DNA from: Nitrospirota bacterium
GTDB taxonomy: Bacteria; Nitrospirota; Thermodesulfovibrionia; Thermodesulfovibrionales; SM23-35
Assembly: GCA_018262395.1 (NCBI GenBank)
Contig: JAGSYM010000093.1
Location: 1 to 5,425, forward strand
Length of the DNA: 5,425 nt
Direction of reading: 5' to 3'
Made by a program: the position numbers and the translations under genes. The notes beneath the pieces are model-generated. The model made no database searches. It was given only the letters and a program-made list of their open reading frames with translations, and was not told where the DNA came from. This document shows, piece after piece, positions 1-5,111 of the stretch (within the stretch, counting starts at the first letter, position 1; each line of letters opens with the position of its first letter).

Positions 1-291
1 AGCCTTTGCAAAAGAACATCCTACCAGTAATGAACCTATCAGGCCCGGTCCATGACAAACGGCAATACAGGCTAAATCCTTGAATGAAATACCGGCAGTT
101 TTCATTGCTTCGTCAACAAGAGGCCATATCATCTCGATATGCCGACGGGAAGCAAGCTCCGGCACGATTCCGCCGTACTTTTTGTGAATATCCGTCTGGT
201 TCGAAATACTATTGGAGATAATCTTTGTGCCGGATTCGACAACAGATGCCGATGTATCATCACAGGATGTGTCAATGCCAAGGACGAGCAC
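1..291 (-). CDS. tsaD: tsaD, N-terminal part (tRNA t6A37 threonylcarbamoyltransferase), cut by window edge
   Basis: TsaD transfers the threonylcarbamoyl group from threonylcarbamoyl-AMP to A37 of ANN-decoding tRNAs, working in the cytoplasm with TsaB and TsaE. The 97 visible codons match the start of the family: LGIDTSCDDTSASVV (the ASKHA nucleotide-binding start, residues 4-18), KYGGIVPELASRRH (about 38-51) and the glycine-rich GPGLIGSLLVG (81-91). The metal-binding HxxxH motif lies further on and is outside the window, so integrity of the active site cannot be judged. The start chosen is GTG at 291-289. It gives the expected short lead before LGID and is preceded by AAGG, which overlaps the lolA stop codon, with a 6-nt spacer. 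The gene follows lolA after 8 nt on the same strand, so co-transcription is likely. Identity is very secure; only the exact start is open, because the frame has no stop just upstream. Confidence 0.95.
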   Translation of the reverse strand, partial: MLVLGIDTSCDDTSASVVESGTKIISNSISNQTDIHKKYGGIVPELASRRHIEMIWPLVDEAMKTAGISFKDLACIAVCHGPGLIGSLLVGCSFAKA

Positions 292-299
292 AGGAAGCC

Positions 300-956
300 T
301 TACGGATTCTGTCTAAAGATAGTTACGCCTTTCGGCAAAGCAGAATCAAAGAATGCATCTTTCAACCCGGTATTGATCTTGATATCCGTAAGATTCATCT
401 CTGTTCTGTTCGAATACGAATCGATTACTGTAAAGGACCTAATCGGGAATTGACCATCCGAGAGTTCTATTTCAATGGAGAGGACAGCACCCATTGGTTT
501 TTTCGGCTTCAGAAATAATTTCCCTTTTTTATCTGAGACAGAAAACTCCTCCTGAATGTTTCCAAAGCCGCTCAGAAGGGCTATCGGCGCCTGGCCATAG
601 GTATCTCTGTCAAATGTGCCCTGAAACGCCTGTTTTTCCTTTTTCTGATAGATGGTTATCTCATCATTATTGATCAGGACATCCTGTGCATTGTTTCCTT
701 CGTAACTCCACTTCATTTTCATCGGCCTCTTGATAAAAAACTGGCCTTTAAACGTCTCTGTTTTTTTCAGATCCTTCATAAAGCTCTTCTGAATAAAACT
801 CCCGCTGATATCTTTGATATTCTCGTATGCCTTCTGGATTCTGATAACTTCCACATCAACAGATGCAGCAGAGGCAGGTTGCGGGAAACAGCAGAGAGAA
901 CAAAAACAAAAATACAGCATGAGAAGAAAGATTAAATTATAGGGTGATCGGTTCAT
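300..956 (-). CDS. lolA: LolA-family periplasmic outer-membrane lipoprotein carrier
   Basis: LolA accepts mature lipoproteins from the LolCDE transporter in the inner membrane and carries them across the periplasm to the outer membrane. The 218-residue product starts with a signal peptide: MNRS, a long hydrophobic stretch at about 7-24, then PASA followed by ASVDV, suggesting signal peptidase I cleavage after residue 30. The cysteines at 17, 19, 22 and 23 do not form a good lipobox. The mature part has the family pattern SGSFIQKSF (51-59), KGQFFIKRPMKMKWSYEG (70-87), with R77 aligning to the functionally important Arg of E. coli LolA, then QDVLINNDEITIYQ (91-104) and a C-terminal ALPKGVTIF. 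Length is typical for the family. The ATG at 956 is preceded by AGGAGAA, 10-11 nt upstream. The neighbour downstream is tsaD. LolB is not in the window, which is common outside gamma- and betaproteobacteria. The family is clear; orthology to E. coli LolA is inferred from motifs only. Confidence 0.9.
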   Translation of the reverse strand: MNRSPYNLIFLLMLYFCFCSLCCFPQPASAASVDVEVIRIQKAYENIKDISGSFIQKSFMKDLKKTETFKGQFFIKRPMKMKWSYEGNNAQDVLINNDEITIYQKKEKQAFQGTFDRDTYGQAPIALLSGFGNIQEEFSVSDKKGKLFLKPKKPMGAVLSIEIELSDGQFPIRSFTVIDSYSNRTEMNLTDIKINTGLKDAFFDSALPKGVTIFRQNP

Positions 957-965
957 TTTTTATCG

Positions 966-972
966 TTCTCCT
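966..972 (-). promoter_or_regulatory. Shine-Dalgarno of lolA
   Basis: On the minus strand the sequence AGGAGAA lies 9 nt before the ATG at 956 (about 11 nt from the GGAG core). It is the only purine-rich stretch close by, and it supports the chosen start just ahead of the signal peptide. Confidence 0.65.
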
Positions 973-992
973 GTATTAAATTGCATATGTTA

Positions 993-1022
993 AGAATACC
1001 ACACGGTAAATTTTCATGACAA
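993..1022 (-). promoter_or_regulatory. Candidate sigma-70-type promoter of lolA-tsaD
   Basis: On the minus strand TTGTCA (1022-1017, 5 of 6 to the -35 consensus) is followed after 18 nt by TATTCT (998-993, 4 of 6 to the -10 consensus). A TGG immediately before the -10 gives an extended -10. Transcription would start near 986, about 30 nt before the lolA ATG and upstream of its Shine-Dalgarno. The assignment rests on consensus matching only. Confidence 0.45.
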
Positions 1023-1083
1023 TAACGATACAGGAGCGGGTTCATTGCTTGATTAAATACTGCAGACCGTTTAAAGTTTTTCT

Positions 1084-1893
1084 ATGAATTATGCATGGCG
1101 TTTAATTGATACGGGATCATGCAGTGCAGCTTATAACATGGCGCTTGACGAAGCCATTGCAATTACTGTCAGGCAGGATCTTTCACCCCCGACATTACGA
1201 ATCTATGGCTGGAATCGGCCCTCTCTCAGTATTGGATGTTTTCAGAAATCAGGAGATGTTGACACTGCGTATTGCCGGGATAATGATATTCATATAGTGA
1301 GGAGACCAACCGGTGGCCGTGCCGTTCTCCATAATGATGAAATTACGTACAGTTTTTCAGTGAAAACGCAGACCGGGTTATTTTCAAAGGGATTGCTTGA
1401 CAGTTATAAAAAGATCAGCACTGCATTAGTGCTTGCTTTGTCAAAAGTAGGGCTATCCCCTCACAGCAGAATACAGAAACCAAAGCCAAAATCAAAAATC
1501 CAAAATTCAGAACCTCATAATCCTCTGTGTTTCGAATCGATATCGTATGGAGAGGTTTCTGTCAACAATACAAAAGTGATCGGTTCAGCCCAGAAGCGGT
1601 GGGTTGATGGGTTACTCCAGCAGGGATCCATCCCCTTTACGATAAATGGAGATGAGATCTTGAGACTATGTCGATGCTCTATTCTGCAAATAAGAAAAGA
1701 GCCTTTGATCGGCCTGAAGCAAATAGTACCGGGACTATCACATGACGAGCTTAAAGATGCAATTCGGATTGCTTTCGAAGAGACTTTTCAGATAAAGCTC
1801 GCCAGATCCGCGCCTTCTCAGGAAGAACTCGCTCTTGCACGGGAACTGGAAGCACAGAAGTATCTCTCTGATGCATGGACATTCAAAAGATAA
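1084..1893 (+). CDS. lipM: LipM-like octanoyl-ACP:protein N-octanoyltransferase (biotin/lipoate ligase fold)
   Basis: LipM-type enzymes move an octanoyl group from acyl carrier protein to the lipoyl domain of GcvH or related proteins, the first step of lipoate synthesis before LipA inserts sulfur. The 269-residue protein follows the family from end to end: WRLIDTGSCSAAYNMALDEAI (5-25), IYGWNRPSLSIGCFQ (40-54), the signature RRPTGGRAVLHNDEITYS (73-90), then PLCFESISYGEVSVNN (147-162), KVIGSAQKR (164-172) with the conserved Lys164, QQGSIPF (179-185) and the closing KYLSDAWTFKR. Cys149 sits where Bacillus LipM has its acyl-carrying Cys150. This argues for an octanoyltransferase over a lipoate ligase of LplA type, although ligase activity cannot be excluded. 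The loop at about 127-146 is low-complexity and rich in K, P, S and Q. No clear Shine-Dalgarno precedes the ATG, but this start gives the exact family N-terminus and in-frame stops lie just upstream. The next gene follows after 46 nt. No lipA is in the window. Confidence 0.87.
   Translation: MNYAWRLIDTGSCSAAYNMALDEAIAITVRQDLSPPTLRIYGWNRPSLSIGCFQKSGDVDTAYCRDNDIHIVRRPTGGRAVLHNDEITYSFSVKTQTGLFSKGLLDSYKKISTALVLALSKVGLSPHSRIQKPKPKSKIQNSEPHNPLCFESISYGEVSVNNTKVIGSAQKRWVDGLLQQGSIPFTINGDEILRLCRCSILQIRKEPLIGLKQIVPGLSHDELKDAIRIAFEETFQIKLARSAPSQEELALARELEAQKYLSDAWTFKR
1471..1512 (+). repeat. A-rich degenerate iteration inside lipM
   Basis: This stretch consists of imperfect units of 6 to 8 bases (CAAAGC, CAAAAT, CAAAAATC, CAAAATTC), nearly free of G. 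It encodes most of the variable loop before the catalytic Cys149. Similar A-rich iterations are often seen between genes, so finding one inside an enzyme gene is notable. The reading frame is kept, and the loop is about as long as in Bacillus LipM. Confidence 0.4.
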
Positions 1894-1924
1894 CGCAGTC
1901 AGAAAGCCTCGTGAGTTATGACAA

Positions 1925-1933
1925 TGGTATAAT
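1925..1933 (+). promoter_or_regulatory. Extended -10 promoter directly before the aminotransferase
   Basis: TGGTATAAT (1925-1933) is a perfect extended -10 element, TGn plus TATAAT. No good -35 lies 16-18 nt upstream, as is usual for extended -10 promoters. Transcription starting 6-7 nt beyond the box would begin at 1939-1940, which is the A of the ATG start codon. This predicts a leaderless or nearly leaderless mRNA, in line with the absence of a Shine-Dalgarno. Confidence 0.5.
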
Positions 1934-1939
1934 GAATTC

Positions 1940-2833
1940 ATGTATGTCTATGTTAACGGAAAGATTGTTCATGCACGGGAAGCGTTCATCTCGGTCTTTG
2001 ACCACGGGTTCCTCTACGGAGACGGAATCTACGAGACATTACGGGTATATGACGGCGCTGTTTTCAAGCTTGATGAACATCTCATAAGGCTTTTTCGTTC
2101 TGCTTCCCTGATAGGCCTTTCGATTCCTCTCGATCTCAACCATCTGAAAATTGCCATCTACGAGACACTGATTGCCAATGCACTCAGGAACGCCTATGTG
2201 CGCCTAACCATCTCGCGGGGGAAAGGTTCAATCGGTCTTGACCCGGACCTCTGCCCTGAACCAACAGTCGTTATCTTTGCCCAGGAATTCAAGGAATACC
2301 CAAAGGAATTTTATAAGAATGGGATTCATCTGATTATTTCTTCAACCCGGAGGAACTGCAGGGAGGCTATCAATCCGCAAATAAAATCCCTTAACTTTCT
2401 CAATAATATCCTTGCAAAGATGGAAGCAAAAAGAAAAAATGCCCACGAAGCTGTCATGTTGAATATTCATGGAAAACTGACGGAGGGCACTATCAGTAAT
2501 ATCTTCTTCTATAAGGATAGGACCCTCTGCACTCCGTCGCTTGACTGCGGAATCCTCGATGGAATAACAAGGGGGATGATTATCGATCTCGCCCTGAGAG
2601 AGGGCATTCAGATAAAAGAAGGTCAATTCAGCAAAAAAGATATGTATTCAGCAGAAGAAGTCTTCATCACCAATACAACCATGGAGGTTATGCCGGCATC
2701 AAAGGTTGATGATCAGCGATTTGACGTCGGAAATGGCGCAAAATTTTTCCGTACCATCTATCAACAGGAAGTGAACGCCTACATTGCAGAGGTAAGAGCC
2801 AAAGGCCCTTCCCTCTGGGCAGAAAATGTGTAG
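1940..2833 (+). CDS. ilvE: Class IV PLP aminotransferase, branched-chain (IlvE)-like
   Basis: This is a fold-type IV pyridoxal-phosphate enzyme of 297 residues, the usual length for the family. It most likely interconverts branched-chain amino acids and their 2-oxo acids, with glutamate and 2-oxoglutarate as partner. Visible landmarks are FDHGFLYGDGIYETLRVYDG (20-39), the phosphate-side Arg50 in HLIRL, YVRLTISRGKGSIGLDP (86-102), the PLP Schiff-base Lys149 in NPQIKSLNFLNN, Glu182 in LTEGTISNIFF for the pyridine nitrogen, GITRGMIIDLA (208-218) and FITNTTMEVMPASKV (242-256). IKSLNFLNNILAKMEA and SIGLDP resemble archaeal-type IlvE. However, YETLR replaces the FEGIR usual in branched-chain enzymes, so D-amino acid aminotransferase or aminodeoxychorismate lyase activity remains possible. 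The start gives the canonical YVNGK N-terminus but has no Shine-Dalgarno. The gene lies 46 nt after lipM and may be read both through it and from its own promoter. Confidence 0.85.
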   Translation: MYVYVNGKIVHAREAFISVFDHGFLYGDGIYETLRVYDGAVFKLDEHLIRLFRSASLIGLSIPLDLNHLKIAIYETLIANALRNAYVRLTISRGKGSIGLDPDLCPEPTVVIFAQEFKEYPKEFYKNGIHLIISSTRRNCREAINPQIKSLNFLNNILAKMEAKRKNAHEAVMLNIHGKLTEGTISNIFFYKDRTLCTPSLDCGILDGITRGMIIDLALREGIQIKEGQFSKKDMYSAEEVFITNTTMEVMPASKVDDQRFDVGNGAKFFRTIYQQEVNAYIAEVRAKGPSLWAENV

Positions 2834-3020
2834 TCTGTTCGGATATTATATGTTTGGCCGGTCAAGGAAAAAGCCCGCCGGGAAACAGGGTTGTGTGAGT
2901 AAGAGAAGATGGTATGAACTGTCAGGCTTTTCTATACAGTCATAGGAGAGAAAAAGGGCGATTAAAATTACCGGGATGGCGTGTCCACACTCTTGACTTC
3001 TGAAAGGGTCGGGAGCGTTT

Positions 3021-3058
3021 CTCAGGTTCGCTGCCTGTGAAATACTGAGGCTGTTTTT
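3021..3058 (+). terminator. Weak hairpin followed by five Ts
   Basis: CTCAG (3021-3025) can pair with CTGAG (3045-3049). An alternative inner hairpin pairs CAGG (3023-3026) with CCTG (3034-3037). A run of five Ts lies at 3054-3058, four bases beyond the outer stem. The stem is short and the loop large, so this is at best a weak terminator for the aminotransferase transcript, lying about 190 nt beyond its stop. Confidence 0.18.
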
Positions 3059-3100
3059 GAAATTTCCTATCGTAAACTTCATCTTGAAAGAAGTGGGGTG

Positions 3101-3140
3101 ATTTTATCAATAACACATAGAAGTTAATGCTTGATAAAAT
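3101..3140. repeat. Perfect 10-bp inverted repeat with 20-nt spacer
   Basis: ATTTTATCAA (3101-3110) and TTGATAAAAT (3131-3140) are exact reverse complements. In RNA the stem could continue outward by G-U and G-C pairs (3097-3100 with 3141-3144). It is not followed by a T run, so it is not an intrinsic terminator. It lies about 100 nt upstream of the kinase promoter candidate, where an operator or a 5'-region structure is possible. Confidence 0.6.
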
Positions 3141-3185
3141 TGCTGACACTGTTGATTTACGCATATAACTTGTAGGCTAATGCCG

Positions 3186-3210
3186 TTTCAAATATGAGAA
3201 ATCGTTGAAA
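3186..3210. repeat. 6-bp inverted repeat next to a TATAAT
   Basis: TTTCAA (3186-3191) and TTGAAA (3205-3210) are reverse complements 13 nt apart, and TATAAT follows at once (3211-3216). The repeat is short enough to arise by chance in such AT-rich DNA, but its position close to two possible promoters makes an operator role conceivable. Confidence 0.25.
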
Positions 3211-3237
3211 TATAATTGTTTTAATACGTACACGTGA

Positions 3238-3265
3238 TTGAATTGTGCTGTGCCCCTGCTATACT
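3238..3265 (+). promoter_or_regulatory. Candidate sigma-70-type promoter of the kinase-regulator operon
   Basis: TTGAAT (3238-3243) and TATACT (3260-3265, 5 of 6 to the -10 consensus) are separated by 16 nt. Transcription would start near 3272, giving a leader of about 20 nt that just includes the AGGAGG at 3273-3278. A second, perfect TATAAT at 3211-3216 lacks a good -35 and would give a leader near 70 nt. Confidence 0.45.
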
Positions 3266-3272
3266 ATGAGAT

Positions 3273-3278
3273 AGGAGG
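3273..3278 (+). promoter_or_regulatory. Shine-Dalgarno of the histidine kinase
   Basis: AGGAGG is a full-strength anti-16S match 12 nt before the ATG at 3291. The spacing is longer than usual, and a second weak AGGG at 3284-3287 is too close. No other in-frame start fits better, so ATG 3291 is preferred. Confidence 0.6.
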
Positions 3279-3290
3279 ATCATAGGGCTT

Positions 3291-5111
3291 ATGAAGAACG
3301 ATGATTTTCCTGGATTTGAAGACATAGTCGAAACGATCCGCGAACCGCTTTTAGTTCTGGATGCGAACCTGAATATTCTCTCTGCCAACCGGAGCTTCTA
3401 TACCATCTTCAAGGTAGAGCAGGGAGAATCCATCGGACATCTCATCTTCGCTGTCGGTAACAAACAGTGGGACATCCCTGCGCTTAGGACATTGCTTGAG
3501 GAAATTCTCCCAACACGCAAACGGTTTGATAACTACGAAGTTGAGCATGATTTCCCTACCATCGGCCACAAAACAATGCTCCTGAATGCCCGCAAGGTCT
3601 ATCGGAAAGATGTCGGCACACAGATGATACTGCTTGCCATTGAAGATATAACCGAGCGCAAAAAGGTTGAAAAAGCGCTTGAGGCAAATGAGGAAAAATA
3701 TCGGGAGCTTGTCCAGAATGCAAACAGCATTATCTTGAAAATGGATCCGAAAGGAAAGGTCACTTTTTTCAACGAGTTTGCACAGATGTTCTTTGGTTAT
3801 ACCGAGGAAGAGATGCTCGGCTGTAGTGTTGTAGGCACTATCGTACCGGAAACAGAGTCTTCGGGTCGTGACCTTGAATTCATGATTAGAGATATCGGAA
3901 TACATCCGGAGAAATCTACTAACAACGAAAATGAAAACATGCGCCGGAATGGTGAACGGGTATGGGTAGCCTGGACGAACAAGGCCATTCGCGATGGGAA
4001 CGGTAAGGTTATAGAGATCCTTTGCATTGGGAACGACATTACCGAACACAGGCGACTGGAAAGCTTATTAGAGGAGTCTGAGGAGCGCTACAGACGCCTT
4101 TTTGAGACTGCGAACGACGGGATATTGCTTCTCGAAAAACACGAAGGGAAGATCACCCATGCTAATCCGGCTGCGACGAAGATGGTTGGCTATTCCAAAG
4201 AGGAGTGCATCGGGAAAAAGCTTCAGAATATAGGTGTCCCGCTTGATATGGGTAATTTTCAAAAGGTAATGCAAACATTGGACAAGAGCGGCATTATTTA
4301 TTACGATGATGTTCCGGTAAAAACCAAGGCTGGGCAATATATTGATACGGATATCTATATGGTTGACAGGGCACGATTGGTTCAATGTAATATTCGCGAC
4401 ATCACTGAGCGCAAGCGGGCCGCGGAGGTAATAAAGAAAAATGAAGAACAGTTGCGAAATCTGACAGCATATATGCGGAAGGTTACAGAGATGGAAAGAA
4501 CCAACATAGCCCGTGAAATCCACGATGAACTTGGACAGGCATTGACTATATTAAAGATGGACTTGTCCTTGTTCCGAAAGACAGTTCCTGAGGATCAACC
4601 ATCAATGCTTGAAAAAACAGATGCGATGTCACGACTGATTGATAAAACGATCCAGACGGTTCAAAGGATTTCGACTGACTTAAGACCTGGACTCCTGGAT
4701 GACCTGGGTCTATCGGCAGCTATTGAGTGGCAGCTGGAAGAATTTCAGAAACGAACGGGCTGCACATGTAAGATAATAATAGATCCCAAGGATGTCACAT
4801 TTGATAGTGATCGTAATACTGCTCTTTTCCGTATCCTTCAGGAGACCCTGACGAATATTGCCCGACATGCAGAGGCGACAGAAGTCAGCGTAAGTTTAAA
4901 GCAGAAGGACGGGCAGATAGAACTAAAGGTTCAAGACAACGGCAGAGGAATTACAGAAGAAGAGCTCACTCATCCGCAATCATTTGGTCTCATCGGGATC
5001 AGAGAGCGTGCTGTAATTTTTGGCGGAGGCAGCAACGTTAAAGGTTTTCCTGGTAAAGGAACAACCGTGACCGTGAAAATCCCGGCTAAGAATAATGAAG
5101 AACGTCGATGA
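3291..5111 (+). CDS. Soluble triple-PAS sensor histidine kinase, NarL/HisKA_3 type
   Basis: The 606-residue protein is a two-component sensor kinase without signal peptide or membrane segment, so it should sense a cytoplasmic signal. Three PAS modules come first: about 9-126, 130-256 and 260-378. They end in the repeated linkers EDITERKK (118-125), NDITEHRR (248-255) and RDITERKR (369-376). PAS1 resembles a module common in environmental kinases (NKQWDIPALRTLLEEILP, 57-74). A short helix leads to the HisKA_3 dimerisation domain with ERTNIAREIHDELGQALT (402-419), where His411 is the predicted phosphorylation site, and DLRPGLLDDLGL (463-474). The HATPase domain shows the N box around ETLTNIARHA (518-527, Asn522), DNGRGI (549-554), FGLIGIRERA (565-574) and GKGTTVTVKIP (588-598). 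All catalytic motifs seem intact. No PAS ligand can be deduced. The gene overlaps its response regulator by 4 nt. The subfamily is certain; the stimulus is unknown. Confidence 0.95.
   Translation: MKNDDFPGFEDIVETIREPLLVLDANLNILSANRSFYTIFKVEQGESIGHLIFAVGNKQWDIPALRTLLEEILPTRKRFDNYEVEHDFPTIGHKTMLLNARKVYRKDVGTQMILLAIEDITERKKVEKALEANEEKYRELVQNANSIILKMDPKGKVTFFNEFAQMFFGYTEEEMLGCSVVGTIVPETESSGRDLEFMIRDIGIHPEKSTNNENENMRRNGERVWVAWTNKAIRDGNGKVIEILCIGNDITEHRRLESLLEESEERYRRLFETANDGILLLEKHEGKITHANPAATKMVGYSKEECIGKKLQNIGVPLDMGNFQKVMQTLDKSGIIYYDDVPVKTKAGQYIDTDIYMVDRARLVQCNIRDITERKRAAEVIKKNEEQLRNLTAYMRKVTEMERTNIAREIHDELGQALTILKMDLSLFRKTVPEDQPSMLEKTDAMSRLIDKTIQTVQRISTDLRPGLLDDLGLSAAIEWQLEEFQKRTGCTCKIIIDPKDVTFDSDRNTALFRILQETLTNIARHAEATEVSVSLKQKDGQIELKVQDNGRGITEEELTHPQSFGLIGIRERAVIFGGGSNVKGFPGKGTTVTVKIPAKNNEERR

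Larger units (their letters stand above)
2834..3290. other. 457-nt intergenic region without a recognised gene
   Basis: No frame on either strand gives a recognisable protein. The longest frames, on the minus strand at 2846-3082 and 2940-3164, look like random translations and have no supporting start signals. No tRNA, rRNA or riboswitch class that I know was recognised. What can be supported is a weak hairpin at 3021-3049, a perfect inverted repeat at 3101-3140, a small inverted repeat at 3186-3210 and the promoter and ribosome binding site of the kinase gene at 3238-3278. The first 180 nt after the aminotransferase (2834-3020) show nothing distinct and no strong terminator. Confidence 0.6.

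Noticed and set aside
139..518. Two plus-strand open frames across tsaD and lolA
   Set aside because: Both are antisense to conserved genes on the minus strand and have no recognisable content.
1032..1036. AGGAG as ribosome binding site for an earlier start of lipM
   Set aside because: The TTG at 1045 in the lipM frame meets TAA after three codons, and a second TAA follows before the ATG at 1084.
1471..1512. CRISPR-like or tandem repeat array
   Set aside because: Units are 6-8 bases, imperfect and without spacers. They are simple A-rich iterations within a coding frame.
2850..2945. Plus-strand micro-ORF of 31 codons just after the aminotransferase, rich in basic residues
   Set aside because: It has no Shine-Dalgarno before its ATG and no similarity I recognise. 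A basic composition alone is not enough to call a gene.
3023..3037. GGTTCGC flanked by CAGG and CCTG, resembling a tRNA T-arm
   Set aside because: The loop TTCGCTG lacks the conserved A58, the stem has only four pairs, and no acceptor or anticodon arms fit around it.
2834..3100. Riboswitch (glycine or c-di-GMP type), prompted by GGAGAG and by hairpin-forming stretches
   Set aside because: The conserved core sequences of those classes are not present in order, and the gene downstream is a kinase lying far away behind its own promoter.
2846..3164. Two overlapping minus-strand frames of 74 and 78 codons in the intergenic gap
   Set aside because: They overlap each other in different frames, have atypical composition and no recognised motif. 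A decayed gene cannot be excluded but is not supported.
3351..4049. Long open frame on the minus strand inside the kinase gene (232 codons)
   Set aside because: It lies wholly antisense to a gene with clear domains, its translation shows no family motif, and no ribosome binding site was evident. It is a by-product of the kinase codon use.
4068..4523. Minus-strand open frame of 151 codons inside the kinase gene
   Set aside because: It is antisense to the PAS3/HisKA_3 region, where the kinase motifs are certain, and it resembles no known protein.
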